NCBI GenBank assembly: GCA_030583705.1
Contig: CP129471.1
Coordinates: 300,506 to 364,505, forward strand
Source of the DNA: Patescibacteria group bacterium
Lineage (GTDB): Bacteria; Patescibacteriota; Patescibacteriia; Patescibacteriales; Patescibacteriaceae
Direction of reading: 5' to 3'
DNA: 64,000 nt
Positions 34,855 to 43,071 of the stretch are shown here, one piece after another. The first letter of the stretch is position 1. Each line of letters starts with the position of its first letter. Below the pieces are notes generated by a model. The model saw only the letters and a program-made list of their open reading frames with translations, was not told the origin of the DNA and ran no database searches. The translations under genes and the position numbers were made by a program.

Positions 34855-35559
34855 ATGAAGACAGCACTTATAACCGGAGCTAATCAGGGAGTTGGATATG
34901 GTTTTGTTTCTAAGCTTCTTGGAGAAGGATGGAGAGTATTTGCGACTACTCGAAAGTCTATTGAAAATTTACCAGCGCTCCAGAATTTAGAATGGATGTC
35001 TCTTGAGCTTACCGATGATGAATCAATTCAGAAAGCCTTTTCTCTTGTTGCTGGCAAGACAGATAGGATTGATTTAATTGTGAATAATGCAGGGGTTAAC
35101 AAAGATACGGCAACGCAGAATCAAAAAGAAAAAGTTAGCACCCTTCAAGACCTTGATAGAAACATGCTTCTAACCATGTTTAACATCAATGCAATCGCCC
35201 CTTTATTAATTGTTAAGCAGTTCCTGCCTTTGCTACAGGGAAATCCTTCCTTTATTATCAATATATCTAGTATTCGAGCATCTTTTGGTAATAAAAATAA
35301 ATTAGGTAATTATGGGTATAGAGCAAGCAAGATAGCTCTTAATATGTTTACTTTTTGCAGTTTAAAAGATCTTCCTGAAAATGTTAAAACTTTTGCGGTA
35401 CACCCGGGGATAGTGAAAAGTCAAATGAATCCAACCGGAGAAGGGGATCCTGAAAATCATGCTGAAAAAATATTAAATATAGTAGAGAACTGGAATGATG
35501 AATGGAACGGAAGATTCATGAACTTTGACGGTACAATGTATCCTATAGACGAGGGGTAA
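34855..35559 (+). CDS. Short-chain dehydrogenase/reductase (SDR)
   Basis: 234 residues, classic SDR length. Cofactor-binding TGANQGVG at residues 7-14, NNAG at about 81-84, the catalytic Ser in INISSIRAS and the catalytic Tyr/Lys in YRASK. After that comes HPGIVKSQM, the usual strand-6 region. It oxidises or reduces an unknown small alcohol/ketone with NAD(P)H in the cytosol. It sits in the island after tRNA-Gln, between copies of a short repeat, with no SD. It may be an acquired accessory enzyme. Confidence 0.9.
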   Translation: MKTALITGANQGVGYGFVSKLLGEGWRVFATTRKSIENLPALQNLEWMSLELTDDESIQKAFSLVAGKTDRIDLIVNNAGVNKDTATQNQKEKVSTLQDLDRNMLLTMFNINAIAPLLIVKQFLPLLQGNPSFIINISSIRASFGNKNKLGNYGYRASKIALNMFTFCSLKDLPENVKTFAVHPGIVKSQMNPTGEGDPENHAEKILNIVENWNDEWNGRFMNFDGTMYPIDEG

Positions 35560-35572
35560 GTCTTATCCTATC

Positions 35573-35594
35573 TTAGGGCGATCAGCTGAGTTTG
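35573..35594 (+). repeat. Diverged partial copy of the dispersed repeat
   Basis: TTAGGGCG-ATCAG-CTGAGTTTG resembles the start of copy C (TTAGGGCG-GTCAG-CCAAGTTGAG). Only the first part is preserved. Confidence 0.4.
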
Positions 35595-35632
35595 TTTAAT
35601 TTAAAAAAATCAACTAGAACTAATATATTAAA

Positions 35633-36067
35633 ATGAAAAAAATAGATTTTATTTCATATCTTGAAACTCTTACAGAAAATGACTGGAGTAAAAAAGTCAC
35701 TAGTCAGTGGTCAGTTAAAGATGTAGTTGCTCATCTCACGGGTTGGGAAAAAGATGATGTAGATGCAATTAGATCAATCTGGACAACTAAAGAGTTGCCG
35801 TGGTGGATGAAGACCAAAAATTATGACGATTATAATAAAAAATGGGTTGATTATTATAGTTCTTATACTTCTGGTCAACTTTTAAATGAGCTAAAGATTT
35901 GTCAACAAGCTGTTGCGGATGAAATTAATAGAATTGGAGAAGCTAATTTACGAGAGTATCCCGAGTTATTTTCTTGGCTTTTTGATGAAACAGATAAGAG
36001 TCATTATTCTATTCATCTTAGACAAATTAAGGAGGCGGTCTCTGGTGCTCGGGGAGCGTCGATATGA
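35633..36067 (+). CDS. DinB/ClbS-like four-helix bundle protein
   Basis: 144 residues. Starts KKIDFISYLETLTENDW, then VTSQWSVKDVVAHLTGWEKDD, the conserved block of the ClbS/DfsB branch of the DinB superfamily. The family includes the colibactin-resistance protein ClbS and mycothiol/bacillithiol-linked transferases. Here the substrate is unknown. A C-terminal IHLRQIKEAV helix closes the bundle. The stop is TGA, rare in this window. It lies between copies of the dispersed repeat, next to the SDR gene. Confidence 0.82.
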   Translation: MKKIDFISYLETLTENDWSKKVTSQWSVKDVVAHLTGWEKDDVDAIRSIWTTKELPWWMKTKNYDDYNKKWVDYYSSYTSGQLLNELKICQQAVADEINRIGEANLREYPELFSWLFDETDKSHYSIHLRQIKEAVSGARGASI

Positions 36068-36122
36068 TAAAATAAAAGAACCTATAAAAGCCTTACTGGG
36101 CTTGACCGATTACTGTTCTAGC

Positions 36123-36170
36123 TTAGGGCGGTCAGCCAAGTTGAGTTAGTTCTTACGCACGAGGAGCTTA
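36123..36170 (+). repeat. Short dispersed repeat, copy C (longest)
   Basis: TTAGGGCGGTCAG, then the AGCCAAGTTGAG core, AGTTCTTACG and ACGAGGAGCTTA. It matches copy A over about 36 nt with few differences. It lies between the DinB-like gene and the 319-residue gene. Confidence 0.7.
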
Positions 36171-36185
36171 TGGTCTAATATTACT

Positions 36186-37145
36186 ATGAAGGAAGCAACC
36201 AAATCATTTGATAAAATAAGAGAATTGAGAGACCTTATTAACTCATCTATTTGTTATGCTCAAAACACATGGAATCGCAAAGATACGGGTGATTGGAGTA
36301 AATTGTGCGTGTCCATGGATAATATTGAGGATACGCAAGTTGCGATTGATGAATATCTATTTTTAGACACTAAGGGATATTTAGCTGTGTATGGAGTTCT
36401 TCAGGCTTTTGTTGTACAACAAGATGCAATCAAGCATTTGGAAGAGGCAATCGGAATAAAGGCATGGACATTAAATGACTACCCTAAGTTTAGAGAAATT
36501 AGGAATATTAGAATTGAAACCATTGGCCATCCAACAAAAACCGAAAGAAAGAGGAGATCGAGTACATTTGAAGATGGGACAATAACTTACACTTCTGTTG
36601 GCAGAGAACACCAGAAAGGTATTGTTTCTTATGTAGTCTGGTCAAAAGATGGAGCAGTTATTAAAGAAATAAATATTAAAGAACTGATACTTTTACAAGA
36701 AGAATTGTTAAAGCAAGAAATTATAAAGATTATGGAAAGAATCAAAAGAGACGAGAAAGATCACAAAGTAAGATTTAAAGAGAAGAGTTTGATTTCTATG
36801 TTAGGTCAAACAAGTTATTTAGTGGGAAAACTTTGGTCATTTGAAAGAAGTCGTGAGCACTCCCAGGTATGCTTTGAACAGGTATTTAAAATTTATAATG
36901 AGTTTAAAGAGGAAATAAAAAATAGGTATAAAATAAAGAGTTTCAGTGAATTTAGCACTCAAGTGCCAGGATTAATTAATCTAATTCAACACCTAGATAA
37001 AATATTTCCACGAATAAACAAAATGATTTTAATGGAAGAGGATGTTGATAGATTAGATTTAGATGTATATGTTCAATCATTAGACATTTCTTTTGAAGAA
37101 CTTCAAGATATGGCGAGAAAAGTTGATGAAACATTTAGCAGTTAA
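36186..37145 (+). CDS. Unrecognised 319-residue helical protein of the accessory island
   Basis: Mostly alpha-helical and charged, with no signal peptide or membrane helix. Notable segments: SICYAQNTWNRKDTGDWSKL near the N-terminus, then ETIGHPTKTERKRRSST, then a beta patch (EDGTITYTSVGREHQKG, SYVVWSKDG). The C-terminal half is helical. The HPTKTERKRR block is reminiscent of nucleic-acid or nucleotide-binding loops, but no catalytic signature is evident. It follows repeat copy C with a short AT-rich gap and no SD. Function unknown. Confidence 0.75.
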   Translation: MKEATKSFDKIRELRDLINSSICYAQNTWNRKDTGDWSKLCVSMDNIEDTQVAIDEYLFLDTKGYLAVYGVLQAFVVQQDAIKHLEEAIGIKAWTLNDYPKFREIRNIRIETIGHPTKTERKRRSSTFEDGTITYTSVGREHQKGIVSYVVWSKDGAVIKEINIKELILLQEELLKQEIIKIMERIKRDEKDHKVRFKEKSLISMLGQTSYLVGKLWSFERSREHSQVCFEQVFKIYNEFKEEIKNRYKIKSFSEFSTQVPGLINLIQHLDKIFPRINKMILMEEDVDRLDLDVYVQSLDISFEELQDMARKVDETFSS

Positions 37146-37171
37146 GTTAATTAACTAATTTAATCTATTTT

Positions 37172-37402
37172 ATGAAGATTGCATATAGTTGGTATGTTAT
37201 AGCATTCCTAATAATCGGTGGATTTTTATTTTGGTGGTATTCTTTTCGACCATCCCTAATTATTAAGCGTTGCTCATTTTCATCCCTAGAGAGAGTTAGT
37301 GAGTCAGATAATTTAGACAGAGAGGACTATGAGTATTATTTTACTAGATGCATGAGAGAAAATGGTTTGAATTCAATTAACAAAGCTAACTGGAGGCTTT
37401 AA
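37172..37402 (+). CDS. Small signal-anchored protein
   Basis: 76 residues. A single hydrophobic helix at about 5-24 (YVIAFLIIGGFLFWWYS) is followed by a short polar domain with two Cys (KRCSFSSLE, FTRCMRENGLN) that could form a disulfide outside the membrane. It is 26 nt after the previous gene and possibly co-transcribed. Unrecognised. Confidence 0.6.
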   Translation: MKIAYSWYVIAFLIIGGFLFWWYSFRPSLIIKRCSFSSLERVSESDNLDREDYEYYFTRCMRENGLNSINKANWRL

Positions 37403-37586
37403 AGGTGTATATTGGTTATCCTGGATTTCTTAACTTTTAGCAAGGTGATTCCATGAGTTATTAGAAATGGATGTATGAATATTTTCGAAGAAATAGCCAA
37501 ACTTAATTTTCCACCTGATCAATCTTAGTTTCTTATTCTAAATTGAATTTGAATCTAAGGGTGTTTTTTTATATATTGACAACCCA

Positions 37587-37615
37587 TTGACAAACCCTAA
37601 CTACTATGGTATATA
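37587..37615 (+). promoter_or_regulatory. Promoter of the 176-residue membrane protein gene
   Basis: TTGACA (37587-37592), 17 bp, TATATA (37610-37615), with TGG before the -10 (extended). A second TTGACA lies 11 bp upstream. The leader is about 38 nt. Confidence 0.65.
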
Positions 37616-37659
37616 TATTAGTAAATCAGCTCTTTTTATTTAAATAAAAAAAATCAAAC

Positions 37660-38190
37660 ATGGAAGAAACACAAGAACTAACTCCTGCTGCTCAGAGATC
37701 AACAAAGGTTCTTATTATAACCTTACTCCTTCTCATAATCTTGCCCATCATCGTGAGTATTATAACCGGACAGGCAGAAGGATTTTGGACAGTACTCTTT
37801 GCTGTTCCTGGACTTTTAGCTTTTGCAAAGATCTCTATACATTTTAAGTCTTATCAGGGATGGAGGGTTACTGGAAGAAAGATGTTTCTAGTATTCCCAA
37901 TTTCTCTGGCTTTATCTGTAATTATTCTTCTTGGTATGTTAGCTTATATTGCAGGCTTAACCTCAGGAATAACATCTCTGCACCCAGATACTTTAGCAAG
38001 AATACAGATATTTGTATTTAGCGCCGTATTAGGTCTCTTGGGAAGCCTTGTATATTGGTATGCAGGTATAAGCGCTTTTACTGCTAAGTTCAGTGAATAT
38101 GATTTTCGTAAGATATTTAAACAAGCCGGGTTGCCCCAAGATGAAATTGAACAGAAAATTAATTTATTAAAAGAGAGGGGATTGTTATAG
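37660..38190 (+). CDS. Four-span membrane protein (unrecognised)
   Basis: 176 residues with hydrophobic helices at about 17-36 (VLIITLLLLIILPIIVSII), 40-60, 78-105 (FPISLALSVIILLGMLAYI) and 115-140. An amphipathic C-terminus contains PQDEIEQKINLLKERGLL, resembling a short oligomerisation-domain helix of the SHOCT type. No enzymatic motif is seen. It is bracketed by its own promoter and terminator, so it is a monocistronic accessory gene. Confidence 0.7.
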   Translation: MEETQELTPAAQRSTKVLIITLLLLIILPIIVSIITGQAEGFWTVLFAVPGLLAFAKISIHFKSYQGWRVTGRKMFLVFPISLALSVIILLGMLAYIAGLTSGITSLHPDTLARIQIFVFSAVLGLLGSLVYWYAGISAFTAKFSEYDFRKIFKQAGLPQDEIEQKINLLKERGLL

Positions 38191-38212
38191 TAGAAAGTAC
38201 ACAAATTATTTT

Positions 38213-38240
38213 AAAGGAGTTAAATCATTAACTCCTTTTA
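38213..38240 (+). terminator. Terminator of the 176-residue membrane protein gene
   Basis: AAAGGAGTTAA pairs with TTAACTCCTTT around ATCA, an 11-bp stem with T residues after it. Confidence 0.85.
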
Positions 38241-38360
38241 TTATTTATTGAAGATTAAGTTGTTTCCCAGCTTAATTTTTTAAAGCAAATTAAGTAAAAA
38301 ATAATTTCTAAGATAACACAGATAGAAGATGTTTTCTTATATGAAATTATATTAAATATA

Positions 38361-38390
38361 AAAAGAGATTAATTCATTAATCTCTTTTTA
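38361..38390. terminator. Bidirectional terminator
   Basis: AAAAGAGATTAA and TTAATCTCTTTT form a 12-bp stem with a TTCA loop, flanked by T and A runs. It also lies just past the 3' end of the minus-strand remnant at 38398. Confidence 0.8.
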
Positions 38391-38397
38391 GCACTCT

Positions 38398-38571
38398 CTA
38401 CTCTTTATTTATCGTAGAATCTTGCGATTTAATTTCAGTTAATCTCATAAAGGACATAACAGAAAATGCTGAGGTACCAATAAGCATAGGAATTGAGAAT
38501 ACGGGGTGAATAATTATAATGTCCCACTGATACCATCCAATAAGGGATAATATTGTATAATCAAAATTAAG
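38398..38571 (-). pseudogene. Possible frameshifted small membrane-protein gene
   Basis: A minus-strand frame of 57 sense codons with a protein-like hydrophobic profile (WDIIIIHPVFSIPMLIGTS, then a charged end STINKE) reaches TAG at 38398-38400. It has no usable start upstream of an internal ATG. An ATG at 38594 opens in another frame, and a one-base shift near 38545 would join the two into about 65 residues. The overall layout resembles the 52-residue ORF at 26185. The terminator at its 3' end supports a once-active gene. Confidence 0.35.
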
Positions 38572-38640
38572 TTATGATTAGATGAATTATCCATCTTATA
38601 AACGAGAAAAGCATTAGTTTTATTTTGTTTTGATTATTAT

Positions 38641-38684
38641 TTACCTGTATGGTGTATATTGATAGGAATATGTTATACAGGTAA
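38641..38684 (+). promoter_or_regulatory. Perfect 10-bp inverted repeat upstream of glgA
   Basis: TTACCTGTAT (38641-38650) and ATACAGGTAA (38675-38684) are exact inverted copies separated by 24 nt, about 105 nt before the glgA start. They could be a regulator site with two half-sites two to three helical turns apart, or an RNA hairpin. The remaining stretch 38241-38774 holds two terminators and one gene remnant. Confidence 0.5.
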
Positions 38685-38774
38685 GTAGTATTTTTCTTGG
38701 TTTCTTCTTTCTAGTTTTTTGTTTTTTGAAATATTCACATTAAAATATCCACACTATGCAAAAAAGCTAATCTG

Positions 38775-38783
38775 TGCTATGAT
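38775..38783 (+). promoter_or_regulatory. Extended -10 giving a leaderless glgA transcript
   Basis: TGCTATGAT with TATGAT at 38778-38783. Six bases follow, then ATG at 38790, so transcription should begin at or very near the A of the start codon. Confidence 0.55.
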
Positions 38784-38789
38784 GATTAC

Positions 38790-40295
38790 ATGAAATTGTT
38801 TAAGAAATCTCAATACAAGATTCTTTTTATCGCCTCCGAAGCCTCTCCTTTTGTTAAAGTGGGTGGCTTGGGGGAAATCATGCATTCTTTACCTAAAGCT
38901 TTACGAGAAATGGGCTGTGATGCCAGAGTAATGGCTCCTAAATACGCTACTATTGATACTGAAAAATACCCCATGAAAACCGAATATGCCGGTTTGGTTT
39001 TAGGTGATTTAGAGAATGATCCCTTGGGAATCTTAACTTCCAATGTTTTAAGCAGTCAAATAGACGGTACTACTATTTACTTTCTTGAAAACATGGAATA
39101 TTACGAAAAAAGAGCTAATGTCTACGGTTACACCGACGACACTATCCGTTGGGTACTATTATGCCGCGGAGTTTTGGAATTCTTAAAAGTAAGTCCATGG
39201 CGTCCGGATATTATTGTGGCCTCAGACTGGCAAACCGGCTTTATTCCCAATTATCTTAAAACCGATTATAAGGATGATCCGGTTCTAAAGAAAATCTCTA
39301 CGGTTTTTACTATTCATAATCTAAGATACCAAGGTATGTTTGATCCGCACTTTGTAAGTGAAATGGATTATGATTCCGGGCAACAACTTATTCCGCCCCT
39401 GCCCAATGAAGATATTTTAAAACTAAATGGTATGAAAAGGGGAATTTTATTTGCTGACGTAATTAATACCGTCTCTCCGACTTATTCCAGAGAAATTTTA
39501 ACCGAAGGAGCTGGTGAAACTTTAGATAAACTCTTAAACGAAAGAAAGAGCAGTTTGTTTGGTATTTTAAACGGTATAGATACTGATTCGCTTAATCCAG
39601 AAACTGATCCTGATCTTGAGGTTAACTATAATTTTAAAAACTTTAAAAAGAGAAAACTTAATAAAGCCGCTTTGCAAAGACAGTTTGGTATAGAGATTAA
39701 TGAAGATAAGTTTGTGGTTGGTATTGTTTCTCGGATGGACGAACAAAAGGGTTTTGAACTTTTAATTCAGATGATTGATCAGTTCATGCAGAATATAGAT
39801 ATGCAACTAATTGTGCTTGGCGAAGGTGATCCGGTTTATCGTGTCTTTTTTGAAAACCTTAAAAAGAATTACCCAAACAGAGTGGGTATACATTTTTCTT
39901 TTGATTCTCGTTTACCACGTTTAGTTTTTGCCGGTGCTGATACAGTACTCCTGCCATCTCGCTTTGAGCCTTGCGGACTGGTACAAATGGAAGCTATGCG
40001 TTATGGGGCTATCCCAATTGTTCATAAGGTCGGTGGATTGGCCGACTCGGTTGAAGACTTTAAACCAGAAACTGGTCTTGGTACTGGTTTTGTTTTTGAA
40101 AAGTTTGATCCTTTCTCCCTAACCATTGCTATGGTTAGGGCTTATCAGGTATATAGTCAAAAAGATCTTTGGAATAAATTAATTAAAAACGCTATGAATC
40201 AAGACTTTTCTTGGCGAAGATCGGCTGAGGAATATTTGAATATTTTTGCCAAGGCCAAGCGTTTTCATAAAAACAATAAAAATGAAGTGGGCTAA
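38790..40295 (+). CDS. glgA: Glycogen/starch synthase (GT5)
   Basis: 501 residues. It opens with ASEASPFVKVGGLGEIMHSL (the KxGGL substrate loop of GT5 synthases). HDWQ-type region VASDWQTGFIPNYL, TVFTIHNLRYQG, then in the C-terminal domain GIVSRMDEQKGFEL and the nucleotide-sugar motif LPSRFEPCGLVQMEAMRYG. It transfers glucose from ADP- or UDP-glucose to a growing alpha-1,4-glucan. It overlaps the following GH57 gene by 14 bp, so the two are translated together. No glgC is present in the window. No SD; probably leaderless. Confidence 0.94.
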   Translation: MKLFKKSQYKILFIASEASPFVKVGGLGEIMHSLPKALREMGCDARVMAPKYATIDTEKYPMKTEYAGLVLGDLENDPLGILTSNVLSSQIDGTTIYFLENMEYYEKRANVYGYTDDTIRWVLLCRGVLEFLKVSPWRPDIIVASDWQTGFIPNYLKTDYKDDPVLKKISTVFTIHNLRYQGMFDPHFVSEMDYDSGQQLIPPLPNEDILKLNGMKRGILFADVINTVSPTYSREILTEGAGETLDKLLNERKSSLFGILNGIDTDSLNPETDPDLEVNYNFKNFKKRKLNKAALQRQFGIEINEDKFVVGIVSRMDEQKGFELLIQMIDQFMQNIDMQLIVLGEGDPVYRVFFENLKKNYPNRVGIHFSFDSRLPRLVFAGADTVLLPSRFEPCGLVQMEAMRYGAIPIVHKVGGLADSVEDFKPETGLGTGFVFEKFDPFSLTIAMVRAYQVYSQKDLWNKLIKNAMNQDFSWRRSAEEYLNIFAKAKRFHKNNKNEVG

Positions 40296-41769
40296 TTTCT
40301 TCCATATTTATCAGCCAGCAGGACAACAACCAGACATCCTTGAGGCAGTAGTTGCCCAAAGTTATCGTCCAGTTTTAGAGGGGTTAAAAAAATACCCTAA
40401 AGTTGGAATTACCATGAATATTAGTGGGGTTTTGTTGGAGATGTTTGATCGTGGATCTTACCACGATCTTTTAGATATTATCAGGGAACTTGTAAAGGAA
40501 GGCAGGCTTGAGTTAACCGGTTCGGCTAAGTACCACGCCCTTTTACCGTTTTTACCGGAACAAGAAATTGTAAGACAAATAGAAGAAAATAATAAGACAC
40601 TAAATTTTTATCTTGGAGATTATCGTCCTCGTGGTTTTTTCCCACCAGAAATGGCTTATGATCCCAAAATTATATCAATCCTTGAAGACTTTGGTTTTAA
40701 TTGGTTAATTCTTGATGAAATAGCTTATCAGGGTAAAACCATGGCTGTTGATTATAATAAGCTTTATAAGATAAAAAATTCCAAGCTGGGAGTTTATTTT
40801 AGAGAAAGAGAGCCTAGTAATTTAATTATGGGAGCTACTGTACGTTCTTTAGCTTCTTTTAAAGAAGTTTGGGGTAAGGAGTTACTAGAAGGCCGCTATC
40901 TTTTAACTGGTATGGACGGAGAGACTTTCGGTCATCATCGCCCTGGTCTTGAAAAACTATTACTTGAACTTTTCGCCTCTGATGAACTTAACTTGGTAAC
41001 TATTTCCCAGTTGTCTTCTTTTTATTCTGAAACACTGGAAATTGAGCCGGTTAAATCAACCTGGGCTTCTAGTGAAGAAGAGATAAAAAAAGGCATACAG
41101 TTTTTATCTTGGAGTGATCCTGATAATGAAATACACGCCTGGCAAAAAGAACTACTAGATTTGTCTTTAAAAAGTGTTTATGCCCTAGATAAACAAGATC
41201 CCGCTTATGCCGAAATTCGTCAAGCTATGGATGAAGCGTTATCCAGCGACCAATTTTGGTGGGCGTCTGGTAAGCCATGGTGGAGCCTTGAGGAAATAGT
41301 ACGAGGAGCAGTTTTATGTTACGGGGTTATTAAAAAGAATCCGCAGGTGGAAATATCTCTTAAAGAGCAAGCTTCCTCTTTATATGAAAAAATAATCTCC
41401 ACTGCTTTTGAATGGAAAGAAAGTGGACGTGTCTATCAAATGCTTAATGAAAGAGAAAATATTGAAAAAATACCTTTTAAGGAAAGAACTCTTGAACAAG
41501 GAGGAGATAAAGCCATGGAATATGAAGCTTTCTTGGCGATTTTTAAAAGACTGGAAAACGAGGCGGCTGAAGCAGGGGAATATGAAAAGGCTATTTTATG
41601 GCGTGATTCTGTTTGGAAGATAGAAAATAAAAACGATATTTATGACATGGTACACGCTGTTAATCTTTTAAGAATGGAAATACCTAATCATGAGGTAGAT
41701 AAGATTATTAAGGAGTATCAAGACAAATATAGAGCCATTCGGGGCGGACAACCTGAACAAAGAGATTAA
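40282..41769 (+). CDS. Glycoside hydrolase family 57 protein (glucan-active)
   Basis: 495 residues from ATG 40282 (MKWANFFHIYQPAGQQP), which carries the GH57 motif 1 (H-x-Y-Q-P). The upstream TTG at 40246 lies inside glgA and is less likely. Further GH57 motifs: RGFFPPEMAYDPKII (motif 2 region), NWLILDEIAYQ, and the catalytic TGMDGETFGHHRPG (motif 4 Asp). GH57 enzymes are alpha-amylases, 4-alpha-glucanotransferases or branching enzymes. Overlap with glgA favours branching or remodelling of the storage glucan, though exact activity cannot be told. Confidence 0.88.
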   Translation: MKWANFFHIYQPAGQQPDILEAVVAQSYRPVLEGLKKYPKVGITMNISGVLLEMFDRGSYHDLLDIIRELVKEGRLELTGSAKYHALLPFLPEQEIVRQIEENNKTLNFYLGDYRPRGFFPPEMAYDPKIISILEDFGFNWLILDEIAYQGKTMAVDYNKLYKIKNSKLGVYFREREPSNLIMGATVRSLASFKEVWGKELLEGRYLLTGMDGETFGHHRPGLEKLLLELFASDELNLVTISQLSSFYSETLEIEPVKSTWASSEEEIKKGIQFLSWSDPDNEIHAWQKELLDLSLKSVYALDKQDPAYAEIRQAMDEALSSDQFWWASGKPWWSLEEIVRGAVLCYGVIKKNPQVEISLKEQASSLYEKIISTAFEWKESGRVYQMLNERENIEKIPFKERTLEQGGDKAMEYEAFLAIFKRLENEAAEAGEYEKAILWRDSVWKIENKNDIYDMVHAVNLLRMEIPNHEVDKIIKEYQDKYRAIRGGQPEQRD

Positions 41770-41797
41770 TTCATTGTTTAATTTTAATTTTAAAAAT

Positions 41798-42295
41798 ATG
41801 ATAAGATCATCAATTATTGTTACAGCAATCTTTTTCGCCCTAGGGGCGATCTTGGGCTATTTTTTTTCATTATTCGTAGAAGTTTCGGTGGATAAAGAAG
41901 TTTCTTCGCGTATTTTGTCTTTTGAAGAATGCGCGGCTGCCGGTTATCCCATAATGGAGTCTTACCCAGAGCAATGCATGACTCCGAGTGGTGAGGTCTT
42001 TGTTAGGATTATTGATGAAGATTTTTCGGAAAATCCACTAATTGAAGAAGGAGAAAATTTTGAAAATGAAAGCATGGAGAATGGTGAAGGTGGTAATTTA
42101 AATAAAAAAAATAATAACTCAGGTTCAGATGATAAAGGCTTGGAAAACCAAAATAACAATGGTCAATCGGAGAAAAAAGAAGCTGGTGAAGAAGAAGCTG
42201 TTATGTGTACCATGGAAGCTAAGCTTTGTTCGGATGGCTCATACGTTGGACGAATACCACCAAGTTGTGCCTTTGCTCCCTGTCCTGGTAATTAG
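41798..42295 (+). CDS. Membrane-anchored Cys-rich protein
   Basis: About 165 residues from ATG 41798; a TTG at 41774 is in frame. An N-terminal helix (SIIVTAIFFALGAILGYFF) anchors it. Two small Cys modules follow: CAAAGYPIMESYPEQCMTP, and a C-terminal CTMEAKLCSDGSYVGRIPP with SCAFAPCPG. Between them lies a Glu/Asn-rich linker. Both modules recur in surface proteins of Patescibacteria but have no assigned function, and the paired Cys suggest disulfides outside the membrane. Confidence 0.72.
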   Translation: MIRSSIIVTAIFFALGAILGYFFSLFVEVSVDKEVSSRILSFEECAAAGYPIMESYPEQCMTPSGEVFVRIIDEDFSENPLIEEGENFENESMENGEGGNLNKKNNNSGSDDKGLENQNNNGQSEKKEAGEEEAVMCTMEAKLCSDGSYVGRIPPSCAFAPCPGN

Positions 42296-42429
42296 TTCAA
42301 GATAATAAGTTTTGATAAAAACTTAATCTAAGATATAAAAATTAAAGATCAAGAATTGAAGATTAGACTAAGAGATTAAACCAAGATATCAAGAGATTGA
42401 GTATTAAACATTAAATATTCGCCTAGCCT

Positions 42430-43041
42430 ATGTCCCAAAACAAACAACAAGTAATGGCTATTCATGGAGGAGATACTTTTACGGACTACTCTGAATATTT
42501 ACAATTTTTAAAAGATTTTCCCATAGAGCCTTTTTACCAAGGAAGAAGCTGGCGCTCTCGTTTAGCTGAAGATTTGGGTGAAGATTATGAGGTTTTTCTA
42601 CCAAGCATGCCCAATAAAACCAACGCTCGTTATGAGGAATGGAAGATTTGGTTTGAAAAGTATTTACCTTATCTTCGTCCGGAACTTATTCTAATTGGTC
42701 ATTCTTTGGGGGCTACTTTTTTGGTTAAGTATTTAGCTGAAGAAAAACTACCTTTTAAGCTTAAGGCTTTATTTCTAATATCCGCACCTTTTGGCGATAG
42801 TCCGGACTATGTTTTAGGAGATTTTAGTCCACCCTCTTCATTGTCTCAAATTAAAGAGTCTTCGGATAATATTTTCCTATTTCATAGTCGTGATGATGAA
42901 ATTGTCCCCTTTGCGGATTTGGACAGATATGCTAAAATATTAACAGATGCCAAGACTTGTATTTTTGAGGATAGGGGACACTTTAACCAAGAGTCTTTAC
43001 CGGAGATACTTGAACTTATTAAAAATTTAAAGTTTGAATAA
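42430..43041 (+). CDS. Small alpha/beta hydrolase (RBBP9/YdeN-like)
   Basis: 203 residues. Starts VMAIHGGDTFTDYSEYL; nucleophile elbow LILIGHSLGATFLVKYL (GHSLG, Ser), the Asp in FLFHSRDDEIVPF, and the His in FEDRGHFNQESLPE near the end complete a serine-hydrolase triad. The size and the GHFN end fit the RBBP9/DUF1749 group of small serine hydrolases; substrate unknown. No signal peptide, so cytoplasmic. The 130-nt gap upstream is A-rich and shows nothing else. Confidence 0.85.
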   Translation: MSQNKQQVMAIHGGDTFTDYSEYLQFLKDFPIEPFYQGRSWRSRLAEDLGEDYEVFLPSMPNKTNARYEEWKIWFEKYLPYLRPELILIGHSLGATFLVKYLAEEKLPFKLKALFLISAPFGDSPDYVLGDFSPPSSLSQIKESSDNIFLFHSRDDEIVPFADLDRYAKILTDAKTCIFEDRGHFNQESLPEILELIKNLKFE

Positions 43042-43071
43042 TTCAAACTATTTAATTATTTTATTAATAAT

